From NCBI GenBank assembly GCA_900771995.1, contig CAAGQC010000015.1, positions 1 through 37,511 of the forward strand: 37,511 bases of DNA. The letters are read 5' to 3'. The position numbers were made by a program, and so were the translations under genes. Positions within the stretch are counted from its first letter, which is position 1; each line of letters starts with the position of its first letter. Shown piece by piece: positions 8,785 to 16,559 of this stretch. The DNA comes from Lachnospiraceae bacterium (lineage in GTDB: Bacteria > Bacillota > Clostridia > Lachnospirales > Lachnospiraceae). The notes under the pieces are model-generated. The model was not told where the DNA came from, searched no databases, and saw only the letters and a list, made by a program, of their open reading frames with translations.

Positions 8785-8904
8785 ATGATTCCATGAGAAA
8801 AAAATGAACCTGCGGGCATTCCGCGACAATATACAGTAAAGGGGAAAATACAACCGGTTGAGGGATATCACTGTAGATCAGTGGATAACAGAAAGGAAAG
8901 ATTC

Positions 8905-9441
8905 ATGACATTACGGGAATTGGAACAATGCATTGCGACCTACGGAACCGAGATCTACAGCTTCTGCGTCTACCTGACGGGAAACCGGCCGGAGGCGGAG
9001 GAACTGTATCAGGATACCTTCCTGAAGGCGATGGAGGTGCTGGACAGGATAGAGGAAGAGGGCAATTCTAAGAGTTATTTGCTCTCGATTGCGATCCGCT
9101 TATGGAAAAACAGGAACCGGAAAATGTTTCGCAGAAACCGGATCGCTCCGACGGAAAGCACAGAGGAGACATCTGTGGAGACAGCAGCACCCGGAGCCGC
9201 AGAATACTCCGAGGTGGAAGAAGGACTGCTGCGCAGGGAAGAGATCCGGCAGGTACAGGAGATCATGCGCGGGCTCCCGGACAAATACAGGATTCCGCTA
9301 TGCCTGTATTACGGTGAGGAACTGTCGGTCGAGGAGATCGCAGGATGCCTTCGGATCCCGCAGGGAACGGTAAAGAGCAGATTGCATAAGGGCAGAGAAA
9401 AGATGAGAGAAGAATTGGAGGCAGCAGGCTATGACAGATGA
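8905..9441 (+). CDS. ECF-type RNA polymerase sigma factor
   Basis: A 178-residue sigma-70 family factor with only regions 2 and 4. Region 2 is seen around ATYGTEIYSFCVYLTGN and AEELYQDTFLKAME (residues about 8-50). Region 4 is residues about 115-170, with GLPDKYRIPLCLYY and the helix-turn-helix SVEEIAGCLRIPQGTVKSRL. The linker is Glu/Ala-rich. The start is ATG 8905 with GAAAGGA at 8891-8897; a GTG at 8881 would put the ribosome-binding site inside the gene. The next gene overlaps by 11 bases and is a likely membrane anti-sigma factor. A 10-bp palindrome CAACCGGTTG at 8851-8860 lies upstream; its role is unknown. The signal sensed is not evident. Confidence 0.9.
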   Translation: MTLRELEQCIATYGTEIYSFCVYLTGNRPEAEELYQDTFLKAMEVLDRIEEEGNSKSYLLSIAIRLWKNRNRKMFRRNRIAPTESTEETSVETAAPGAAEYSEVEEGLLRREEIRQVQEIMRGLPDKYRIPLCLYYGEELSVEEIAGCLRIPQGTVKSRLHKGREKMREELEAAGYDR

Positions 9442-10249
9442 GAGAATGGAAATGGTATTAAGAGCAAGCTTTGTAAATAGCAGTCCCAGCGCGGAGGTAC
9501 AGGAAAAGCTGTACCGCCGGATCGCAGAGAAAGCACGGACAGAATCTTCTGCAAAAAGAAGAGCTGCAAAAAAAATGCAGTTTGCAGTATGTGGATTGGC
9601 GGTGCTTCTGATCACCGGCTGTGCCGCTGCTGGAATCGTGAAACATTACCATGCGACGGAAGCTGCAGTGGTATATGAGAATTATGCAGATCTGCAGCAG
9701 GCAGAACAGGATCTGGGAAAACCTTTTAAAGCAGTGGAGCAGTTTTCCAACGGATTTACATTCCAAAGGGCCGCTATGATGAATACGGAGGCACTGGATA
9801 ACGCAGGGGAGAAACTCTTCGGGGATAAATGCCTGGAGCTGATCTATGGGGACGGCACCCATATGATTGCAATCGGTCTGGAGACCAGCGAGCTGGCGGA
9901 GAAGATTGCACACAAAAGCTTTGCAAAGCTGATGGAAGAGACGATGGCGGAGCCACAGTATCATGTGGCGGAGCTGGAGCCGGTCGGTGATATCCAACTG
10001 TACTATGAGAGCTATACCCGGAAATATGTTCCGGAAGGCTATCAGCTGACCGCATACGACCAGAGCAGCATCGCATCCGGTAGATATGAGATCGTCTACG
10101 GCGCGGAACGACAGTATATGAAGTCCACCCACCGTGTTGTGTGGGAGATGGACGGTATTGTTTACTGCATCTCCTCTCCTTACATGGATAAGTACGGAGC
10201 GGAGGAACTTGGACAGATGGCAGCGGAGATCATCAGAGCCGGGGAATAA
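9431..10249 (+). CDS. Single-pass membrane protein, presumed anti-sigma factor
   Basis: A 272-residue protein with a charged cytoplasmic N-terminus (1-50), one membrane helix at 51-70 (around FAVCGLAVLLITG) and an extracytoplasmic domain of about 200 residues. The outer domain contains two similar-looking elements (TFQRAAMMNTEAL and the YESYTRKYVPEGY-VVWEMDGIVYCISSPYM segment), reminiscent of the DUF4367-type domains of clostridial anti-sigma proteins. The start overlaps the sigma gene by 11 bases, strong evidence for co-translation. It probably holds the sigma factor at the membrane until a signal arrives. The topology and context are seen; the anti-sigma role is inferred. No zinc-finger anti-sigma (HxxxCxxC) motif is present. 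Confidence 0.72.
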   Translation: MTDERMEMVLRASFVNSSPSAEVQEKLYRRIAEKARTESSAKRRAAKKMQFAVCGLAVLLITGCAAAGIVKHYHATEAAVVYENYADLQQAEQDLGKPFKAVEQFSNGFTFQRAAMMNTEALDNAGEKLFGDKCLELIYGDGTHMIAIGLETSELAEKIAHKSFAKLMEETMAEPQYHVAELEPVGDIQLYYESYTRKYVPEGYQLTAYDQSSIASGRYEIVYGAERQYMKSTHRVVWEMDGIVYCISSPYMDKYGAEELGQMAAEIIRAGE

Positions 10250-10264
10250 AGCAAAAGATAACTC

Positions 10265-10313
10265 AAAAAGTGAAATGGAAAGGGAATAATTTTACTTTCC
10301 ATTTCACTTTTTT
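10265..10313. terminator. Bidirectional terminator between the sigma operon and araC-type gene
   Basis: An 18-bp perfect inverted repeat (10265-10282 with 10295-10312, 12-base loop) flanked by A and T runs, so it can work on both strands. It touches the stop codon of the minus-strand regulator and marks the left edge of the AT-rich island. Confidence 0.9.
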
Positions 10314-11157
10314 ACATGCTCTTTTTTATTTCTTTTCTGTAATCGGTGGGAGTAATTCCATATCTTTTTTTGAACAATGTACTTATATAATTTCCATTTG
10401 ATACTCCAACTTTAGTTGCAATATCACTTATTGACAAATCAGTTGTTCCAAGTAGTATTTGCGTATGTTGTAACCTTACGTCAGTAATATAATCTGTGTA
10501 TGAAGAACCAGTAATATTTTTAAATAGTCGTGAAAAATGCGAGGGTGATAGCGAAACATAAGCTGCGACATCTTCAATGGATGAACCGTCCATAAGATTG
10601 TCTTCAATGTAACATAAGGAAGTTTGGATACGTTCATCAAATTTATTAATATACAAGGTATGTTCATCATCTTCAGATGGAATATGGTTTTCATACATAT
10701 AAAAAAATAATTTATAAACCATACCTTGAAGAATAAGTTGAGAATAAGAGGTGTTTTTGTTGTATTCTTGTAGCATTTCCTCATACATAGAGTGAATAAT
10801 TTTTTGAGAATCTTTTGTAAAATGAAGATAGTTGGAACATATAAAGTCTAATTCTTCCTCTCCTATAATATCAATTATGGGTTGAAAGATTTGTGTTTTG
10901 ACTTTAATCACATATCTGTCATACGGAGTGTCGGACATAGAGCAATTACGATGATACACATGTGGTTTGGATATGCCAGCATCTCCAGCGTGAGAAGTAC
11001 GAATTGCTTTAGTGGAAATCCATCGTCGATCGCCTGATACCATATAACCTATCGTATAATGATCGGATGCTGCTTGCATGGTAGGCATAGAGTAAGTTCC
11101 ATCTAAGATTTTATGGTCAATATAAATATTTTCTTCAGGTTTTAAAGGTAGTGGCAT
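10312..11157 (-). CDS. AraC-family transcriptional regulator
   Basis: A 281-residue regulator. The N-terminal part (about 1-160) is a cupin-like ligand domain with weak conservation, and residues about 180-278 form the two helix-turn-helix AraC domain: SSIEDVAAYVSLSPSHFSRL, the linker, then SISDIATKVGVSNGNYISTL and FKKRYGITPTDYRK. It is transcribed away from the ABC exporter genes across a 150-base AT-rich region, so it is the likely regulator of that exporter. AAAGGAA (minus strand, complement near 11167-11173) is the ribosome-binding site. Codon use is AT-rich, like the exporter genes and unlike both flanks, suggesting joint horizontal transfer. The inducer is unknown. Confidence 0.9.
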   Translation of the reverse strand: MPLPLKPEENIYIDHKILDGTYSMPTMQAASDHYTIGYMVSGDRRWISTKAIRTSHAGDAGISKPHVYHRNCSMSDTPYDRYVIKVKTQIFQPIIDIIGEEELDFICSNYLHFTKDSQKIIHSMYEEMLQEYNKNTSYSQLILQGMVYKLFFYMYENHIPSEDDEHTLYINKFDERIQTSLCYIEDNLMDGSSIEDVAAYVSLSPSHFSRLFKNITGSSYTDYITDVRLQHTQILLGTTDLSISDIATKVGVSNGNYISTLFKKRYGITPTDYRKEIKKSM

Positions 11158-11221
11158 ATATAATCATTCCTTTCGACAGTAATTAATACTATTTTATAAA
11201 AAGCATCAAATTATAGATATG

Positions 11222-11274
11222 TGATGAAAATTGCGTTTATAATTGATGAAATCACTTTTTTAATATTATATAAT
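11222..11274 (+). promoter_or_regulatory. Candidate AraC-type direct repeats and -10 box of the ABC operon
   Basis: TGATGAAA occurs at 11222-11229 and again at 11244-11251, 22 bases apart (two helical turns, same face). A perfect -10 box TATAAT lies at 11269-11274 with no good -35 box. The second repeat covers the -35 position exactly, the class II arrangement known for AraC-family activators. A TTGATG element in the opposite direction lies at 11204-11209. The repeats are seen; regulator binding is inferred. Confidence 0.5.
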
Positions 11275-11307
11275 AATGCAAAAGTAAAAACAAGAGGAGT
11301 GATTATT

Positions 11308-13038
11308 ATGAGAACGCAGCATACGATTAGAAGGATTATGTTGAAATATTGCTATTTATTCGTTGTGGCTGGAATTCTTTCATATATTTTATCTGAGTTA
11401 GTGGTTATTGGTTCTGAAATTATTTCCAACGCAATTAATGCAATGTTCAATGGCAATAATATTGATATTGAGTATGTGGTAGGTAATACCTTATTGATAA
11501 TTATAATATCTATGGTGGTAACTTATATAAAAAGTATTACTAATGAACTTTTTAGCATTAAAGTACAAAAAGATTGTAAGAATATAACTGTTGAATCGTT
11601 GGAGAGGGTACAGTATAGATTTTTTGAAAAGAACGAAGGAACTATAATTAACAAACTTACTTCTGATATTAATGATATGGGAAAGTTGCTGTCGGAGATA
11701 TTCCCAGAGATATTACAATATGCAGTAACCATTATAACTATCAGCATAGCTTTAGTAAAAATGAATTGGCTCATTTTTGCAGGAATCGTGGTCACGTTTC
11801 CGCTTGTTATATTTACAAGTGACATGATTGCAAAAAAAATAAATGATTTAGCAAGAAAACGTAGAGGAAAGTATGACGAACTTGCGGATATTGCATTAGA
11901 CAACATAGAGGGTATTGAGGTTGCAAAAGCATATGCAATAGAAGAAACATTAAGGTTGCGGGTTTCATCAAAGGCAATAGAAATACTTAAGAATGAATAT
12001 TCGAGAAATAGATATCAGGCATTAGCTAATGGCATTGTTTTATTAATGAAATGGGTACCGTCCGTTGTTTGTTCTCTAATTGCCTTATTTCTTGTATTAA
12101 AGAATACGATTACGATAGGTGAATTTATGTCATTTCTTGTGTTGTTTGGTAAGATTTCTACACCGTTAAGTGAATTACCTTTTAGAATAATTGATGCTAG
12201 GGAAATGCTGATTTCGGTAAAACGAATAGAGGAGTTGCTTTGTGCGCCAAAAGAAGTAGGCGGTGAATACAAGGGTAGTGAATTAAAGAATGTGGAAAAT
12301 ATTATCGAATTGAAGAATGTGTCATTTTCATATGCAAGTGGTAATACGAAATGTTTTGAGAATAGAATTCTAAAAGATATAAATATGAGTATAAAACAAG
12401 GAGAAAAAGTGGCGATAGTTGGTACATCAGGAGCTGGAAAATCTACATTGCTTAAGTTGTTGTGTGGATTTGAAGAGGTTGATGAGGGCGATTATTACTT
12501 GTGTGGACAAGTGTTTTCCAAATGGGATATAAATGAAGCAAGAAGGTTGATTTCGTATGTACCGCAAGACTCATTTTTGTTTCCTGAAACTATATTAGAG
12601 AATTTAGCATATGGAGCAAAAAATATTGATATTGAGAAAGTAGAAAATGCTTGTAAAAAAGCAGGCATGTATCAGAAAGTTTGTGAACTGCCAGATGGAT
12701 TTAACACAGAAGTTGGAGAACGGGGTGCGAATCTTTCGGGAGGGGAACGGCAGAGGATTTCTATTGCAAGAGCAATATATAAAAATAGTCCGATAATTTT
12801 GTTAGATGAACCAACATCAGCATTGGATGAACAAACAGAGAAGATAATTAATAAAACAATTTCAGAAAATCATGAAAACACAGTTATTATCATTGCACAC
12901 AGACTATCTACCATTAAAAATGTTGATAGGATTTACTGCATGGATAAAGGAGAAATTGTTGAAGTAGGAAACCATGAAGAACTGATTAGAAAAAATGGAA
13001 TATATGCTGCCTTATATGGTAAGGAGGCGCGTAATTAG
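11308..13038 (+). CDS. ABC exporter half-transporter, subunit 1
   Basis: A 576-residue fused membrane-ATPase ABC protein of the exporter (type IV) class. Six membrane helices occupy about residues 15-300. The nucleotide domain has Walker A VGTSGAGKST (Lys378), signature LSGGERQR (476 on), Walker B ILLDEPTSALD (Asp500, Glu501) and H-loop His531, so it should hydrolyse ATP. The start at 11308 has AGAGGAG at 11293-11299. A longer frame from 11221 would include the -10 box and is rejected. The next gene overlaps by one base and encodes a second half-transporter, so a heterodimer is expected. Substrate unknown; drugs, peptides or lipids are typical of the family. AT-rich composition marks it as part of the island. 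Confidence 0.93.
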   Translation: MRTQHTIRRIMLKYCYLFVVAGILSYILSELVVIGSEIISNAINAMFNGNNIDIEYVVGNTLLIIIISMVVTYIKSITNELFSIKVQKDCKNITVESLERVQYRFFEKNEGTIINKLTSDINDMGKLLSEIFPEILQYAVTIITISIALVKMNWLIFAGIVVTFPLVIFTSDMIAKKINDLARKRRGKYDELADIALDNIEGIEVAKAYAIEETLRLRVSSKAIEILKNEYSRNRYQALANGIVLLMKWVPSVVCSLIALFLVLKNTITIGEFMSFLVLFGKISTPLSELPFRIIDAREMLISVKRIEELLCAPKEVGGEYKGSELKNVENIIELKNVSFSYASGNTKCFENRILKDINMSIKQGEKVAIVGTSGAGKSTLLKLLCGFEEVDEGDYYLCGQVFSKWDINEARRLISYVPQDSFLFPETILENLAYGAKNIDIEKVENACKKAGMYQKVCELPDGFNTEVGERGANLSGGERQRISIARAIYKNSPIILLDEPTSALDEQTEKIINKTISENHENTVIIIAHRLSTIKNVDRIYCMDKGEIVEVGNHEELIRKNGIYAALYGKEARN

Positions 13039-14687
13039 TGGGTATTGCAAAAAATCTTGTAAAAAGTTTGCGGATGATGGAAGGAAGACTACCATTATAT
13101 TTGCTGTCCATATTTATGATGACTGCATTAAATGCTTTGTTTGAGGTTGCAGGTTCTGTATTTATGAAAATTATATTCGATTGTGCTAACCGGGGAAGTG
13201 TATATGAAAGAAAATCACAAATGATCATTACGATTATTATGGGAATTTTGGCAATTATAATGGCATCGATTTTTATGTGTATTTATAACAATGAAGCAAA
13301 GAGAATGTCATTAAAATTGAAGATGCTGGTATTTGAAAAATCCATGAAATTCCCATATGTGTATTATGAAGAACATCATAGTGGAGAAATTCTGTCAAAG
13401 CTGGTATATGATACAGACATTGCATCAAACATATACTCGTCAAGATTAAGAAGAGTTTTGGCTCCGATAATCTTTGTTGCTGTCTTCGCTGTTGCAATGA
13501 TGATTATTAATCCTTTTATGACAATCGTGTTAATTGCGTTTAATGTCATATTGTTCTTGATTAATGCTTTGCTTTCCAATCCGATGAAGAAGGTGGGAAA
13601 AAAGCTTTCAAAAAATAATGCCATAATGACAAATGTTCTTTCTGATATGATTGCTGGAGCAAGTATTAGCAAAATTTATGATATCAATCATAAAGGAGTA
13701 CTTAAGTATAAAACGGTTAATAATCAATATACTGTAGAACAAAAAGAAAAAATGCGTCTGGCTGCTTTACTAGAAATGTTTAATAGTGGATTTGATTTAT
13801 TTTGCGCATTGATGTTTGTTGTGATTGGAATTATATTGGTTCAGCGGAAATTTGCAACTATTGGAGAGGTGGCAGCAATATATACATTATATACATCGCT
13901 AAGTTTTAGATTTTTACAACTTGGTAAAAATTTTCCGGAACTTGTTAATTGCATAGCATATGCAGAAAGAATATCTGAATTTCTAGAACTGCCAGAAGAA
14001 AATAAAGAAATTATTTCAAAGTCTATATTGGTTAAGCCAGTCACTCAAAAAGGAGATGCAGTGGTGTTTAGCAATATATCCTTTGGATATAAAGATAAAG
14101 AAAAGCTCTTTAATAGAGCTACATATGAGTTTCCGGCAAATAAACTAATTGCTGCAGTTGGTCCATCCGGATGTGGAAAAAGTACATTAGCAAAACTTTT
14201 GCTGGGATTCTATACGATAGACCAGGGAGATATTCTGATTTTTGGAAAATCAATTAGTGAATTGGGAATTTCAAAGGTTAGAGAACAGATAGCGTATGTA
14301 CCACAGGAGCCGTATTTATATAATGTGAGTATTTTGGATAATATTCGATATGCGAGAAAAACTGCTTCGAAGCAGGAGGTAATGGAAGCTGCAAAGTTGG
14401 CAAATGCACATGAATTCATATCAAAAATGGAAAATGGATATGATACAGTAATCATAAATAGAGGAAACAATTTATCAGGAGGAGAACGACAGAGAATAGC
14501 TATTGCCAGGGCTATATTGAAAGATTCTCCTATTATACTTATGGATGAGGCAACATCGGCACTTGATAATGAATCAGAACAAATGATTGCGGATTCAATA
14601 GCAAGTTTAAAAAAGAGAAAAACAGTAATTATGATTGCACATAGAAAAAAGACTATTCAAATGGCAGATAGTATTGTTGAAGTTTAG
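13038..14687 (+). CDS. ABC exporter half-transporter, subunit 2 (C-terminus shortened)
   Basis: A 549-residue ABC exporter subunit with six membrane helices and a nucleotide domain: Walker A VGPSGCGKST (Lys381), LSGGERQR (479 on), Walker B LMDEATSALD (Asp503, Glu504), H-loop His535. Both catalytic glutamates of the pair are present, so both sites look active. The start is GTG at 13038, overlapping the TAG stop of subunit 1, with AAGGAGG at 13021-13027. Only 14 residues follow the H-loop histidine, against 45 in subunit 1, so the last 30 or so residues appear to be lost. The gene ends next to a truncated nucleotidyltransferase, pointing to a recombination junction. Activity may persist because all core motifs remain. 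Confidence 0.9.
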   Translation: MGIAKNLVKSLRMMEGRLPLYLLSIFMMTALNALFEVAGSVFMKIIFDCANRGSVYERKSQMIITIIMGILAIIMASIFMCIYNNEAKRMSLKLKMLVFEKSMKFPYVYYEEHHSGEILSKLVYDTDIASNIYSSRLRRVLAPIIFVAVFAVAMMIINPFMTIVLIAFNVILFLINALLSNPMKKVGKKLSKNNAIMTNVLSDMIAGASISKIYDINHKGVLKYKTVNNQYTVEQKEKMRLAALLEMFNSGFDLFCALMFVVIGIILVQRKFATIGEVAAIYTLYTSLSFRFLQLGKNFPELVNCIAYAERISEFLELPEENKEIISKSILVKPVTQKGDAVVFSNISFGYKDKEKLFNRATYEFPANKLIAAVGPSGCGKSTLAKLLLGFYTIDQGDILIFGKSISELGISKVREQIAYVPQEPYLYNVSILDNIRYARKTASKQEVMEAAKLANAHEFISKMENGYDTVIINRGNNLSGGERQRIAIARAILKDSPIILMDEATSALDNESEQMIADSIASLKKRKTVIMIAHRKKTIQMADSIVEV

Positions 14688-14711
14688 ATGTTATAAGAAA
14701 GCGGTCTATGG

Positions 14712-14930
14712 ATGTTGTTTGGATCCTACGCGAAAGGTAAGGCAACACCGGAGAGTGATGTGGATCTGCTGATTTCAACAGGGGTAAGCGGATTAAAATA
14801 TTACGGGTTAGTGGAAGAGATAAGGGCAGCATTGCATAAAAAAGTGGATGTTCTCAATATGGAGCAACTGATGGATAATCCGGAGCTGACAAAAGAGATT
14901 TTAAAAGACGGGATAAAGATATATGGATAA
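14712..14930 (+). pseudogene. MNT-type nucleotidyltransferase (MntA-like antitoxin), 5'-truncated
   Basis: Encodes 72 residues with an intact nucleotidyltransferase active site: GSYAKG (residues 4-9) and SDVDLL (Asp16, Asp18). Full-length small MNT proteins are normally near 95-100 residues, with a helix of about 25 residues before LFGSY. Here an in-frame TAA at 14694-14696 limits any upstream extension to a few codons and there is no clear ribosome-binding site. MNT proteins inactivate HEPN toxins by AMPylation in MntA/HepT systems. The following frame starts within its 3' end like a HEPN partner but is also cut short. Most likely a decayed toxin-antitoxin pair; expression of a functional fragment cannot be excluded. 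Confidence 0.75.
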
Positions 14931-14967
14931 CATTAAAAATGACAGCTATTATATGATAACGCAATAA
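14923..14967 (+). pseudogene. Remnant of a HEPN-domain (HepT-like) toxin gene
   Basis: A 14-codon frame, MDNIKNDSYYMITQ, starts 8 bases before the nucleotidyltransferase stop. This overlap is the usual arrangement for the HEPN partner, and the first ten residues resemble the starts of DUF86-type HEPN proteins. It then meets a stop at 14965-14967, just upstream of the pheST promoter. The rest of the gene, including the RNase motif, is missing. Identification rests on position plus a short match. Confidence 0.45.
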
Positions 14968-14978
14968 ACTAAAAAACC

Positions 14979-15008
14979 TTGACATTTCCGCTATTTCGGT
15001 ATTATCAT
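14979..15008 (+). promoter_or_regulatory. Promoter of the pheST operon
   Basis: A consensus -35 box TTGACA (14979-14984) and -10 box TATCAT (15003-15008) are separated by 18 bases. Transcription would start near 15015, at the head of the T-box leader. Confidence 0.8.
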
Positions 15009-15014
15009 ATCAAG

Positions 15015-15297
15015 GTAAAGGCAATGAACGTGCACAGTAAGATTCTTTTTTCCTGACAGAGAGGGAAGTTCACCGGCTGAAAAGCTTCCTGAGGTTCAAA
15101 CAGAGTCGAAATTCCCACGCGAGCCGCATACCGGAAGAATCGGAGATTTGGTAGGGTATGACGTTTCCTCACTCGTTACGTGAGTTAAGAGTCTTATCGT
15201 GAATGTAAAATAATTTTCATTTTTCACATAAGGAATTTGGGTGGTACCGCGGATAGAAATTCGTCCCAATGGGGTGAATTTGTATGCGCGGTTTTTT
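15015..15297 (+). promoter_or_regulatory. T-box leader (predicted tRNA-Phe sensor) of pheST
   Basis: The T-box core TGGGTGGTACCGCG lies at 15238-15251. The antiterminator can form between TTGGG (15237-15241) and CCCAA (15265-15269). The competing terminator pairs 15246-15267 with 15271-15292 (ACCGCG...AAATTCGTCCC against GGGGTGAATTT...CGCGGT), followed by six T to 15297. Upstream, the CAGAGAG...GGCTGAAAAGC region is typical of Stem I, and a TTC triplet at 15112-15114 is a suitable phenylalanine specifier. Uncharged tRNA-Phe should stabilise the antiterminator and allow synthetase expression. The core and the terminator are seen directly; the exact specifier assignment is less certain. Confidence 0.93.
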
Positions 15298-15354
15298 ATT
15301 ATGGAAATGCAAATACAAAATTCCCCAGGCACAAGTAAAAATACGTGTGAATCA

Positions 15355-15410
15355 GGCACAGTGTACAACAGGCACAGTGTGCAATAAGCACAGTGTGCAA
15401 TAAGCACACA
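15355..15410 (+). repeat. 16-bp tandem repeat in the pheS leader
   Basis: Three copies of a 16-base unit (GGCACAGTGTACAACA, GGCACAGTGTGCAATA, AGCACAGTGTGCAATA at 15355, 15371, 15387) plus a partial fourth (AGCACACAG). Each core GCACAGTGTGC is a near-palindrome. The array fills most of the space between the T-box terminator and the pheS ribosome-binding site. Its function is unknown; it may be a simple replication-slippage repeat. Confidence 0.9.
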
Positions 15411-15425
15411 GAAATGAGGAGTAAG

Positions 15426-16469
15426 ATGGCAGATTTAAACGAATTGAATGAAAAAGTCGAACAGATCAAAGCCGACATCCGGGAACAGTTGGAGAAGATC
15501 GAGAACACCAAGGGTGTCTACGAGTACAAAAAGACCATTCTCGACAAGAACGGTATTATCGGCGGATTGATGAAGCAGATGGGTTCCGTGCCCAAGGAAG
15601 AGAAGGCTGACTTCGGTAAGAAAGTCAACGAGCTGAAGAACTGGGCCAGCGAGCATTTCGATGAGCTGAACACGAAGTTAAAAGAGAAAGAGATGGAGCT
15701 GCGTTACGAGAGTGAGAAGATCGATATCTCCATGCCGGCAAAGAGTCGTAAGACCGGTAATCTGCATCCCGTAACCCAGGTGCGTAACCAGTTGATCGAC
15801 ATTTTCGCATCCATGGGCTTCAGCGTATATGAAGGAACTGAGATCGAGACCGATTATTACAATTTTACCGCACTGAATACCCCGCAGGATCATCCCGCAA
15901 GAGACATGCAGGATACCTTTTACCTGTCTCCGGAATTCCTGTTAAGAACCCAGACCTCCGCAGGTCAGGTTCACGTTATGGAGAGTCAGAAGCCTCCCAT
16001 CAAGATCTTAAGCCCCGGTAAAGTATTCCGTTCCGATGATGATGCAACCCATTCTCCCATGTTTACCCAGATGGAGGGACTGGTTGTGGACAAGACCATC
16101 ACTCTGTGCGATCTGAAGGGTATGCTGGAAGTATTGGTACAGAAGATCTTCGGTGAAGGCACCACCACAAGACTGCGTCCTTCTTACTTCCCGTTCACGG
16201 AGCCTTCCGTAGAGGTCGATGTCAGCTGCTTCGCCTGCGGTGGCTGCGGCTGCCGTCTGTGCAAGGGTACCGGCTGGATCGAAGTACTGGGTGCAGGTAT
16301 TGTAAATAAGAAGGTGCTGGAGAACTGCGGCATCGACTCCGAGGAGTACAGCGGACTGGCATTCGGTATCGGTATTGAGCGTCTGGCAATGTTAAAGTAC
16401 GGTATTAACAATATCAAGCTGTTATATCAATCTGATATGCGTGTACTGGATCAGATCAATGATGACTAA
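15426..16469 (+). CDS. pheS: Phenylalanyl-tRNA synthetase alpha subunit
   Basis: A 347-residue catalytic subunit of the alpha2-beta2 enzyme that charges tRNA-Phe. Residues about 1-90 form the N-terminal tRNA-binding coiled coil. The class II core follows, with HPVTQVRNQLIDIF, the motif 2 region SPGKVFRSDDDATHSPMFTQ and motif 3 GLAFGIGIERLAMLKYG. A cysteine-rich stretch (CFACGGCGCRLCKGTG) before the last core segment is also common in other Firmicutes. The start is ATG 15426 with GAGGAG at 15416-15421; an upstream GTG at 15393 would read through the tandem repeat and lacks a binding site. It is under T-box control and followed 90 bases later by pheT. Confidence 0.97.
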   Translation: MADLNELNEKVEQIKADIREQLEKIENTKGVYEYKKTILDKNGIIGGLMKQMGSVPKEEKADFGKKVNELKNWASEHFDELNTKLKEKEMELRYESEKIDISMPAKSRKTGNLHPVTQVRNQLIDIFASMGFSVYEGTEIETDYYNFTALNTPQDHPARDMQDTFYLSPEFLLRTQTSAGQVHVMESQKPPIKILSPGKVFRSDDDATHSPMFTQMEGLVVDKTITLCDLKGMLEVLVQKIFGEGTTTRLRPSYFPFTEPSVEVDVSCFACGGCGCRLCKGTGWIEVLGAGIVNKKVLENCGIDSEEYSGLAFGIGIERLAMLKYGINNIKLLYQSDMRVLDQINDD

Positions 16470-16559
16470 GATCACGGGAATGTGATTTTAGAACAGTAGC
16501 GATGCAAGGAATAGTACGAGAGGATGTCGTAAAAGACGGCGTCGAAGGAGGTAAAAGAT

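Noticed and set aside
10250..14970. A complete transposon or integrative element
   Set aside because: No transposase, integrase, terminal inverted repeats or target duplications were seen at the edges; only composition and truncations point to transfer.
15355..15410. CRISPR-like array
   Set aside because: The 16-base units are directly adjacent with no spacers, so this is a simple tandem repeat.
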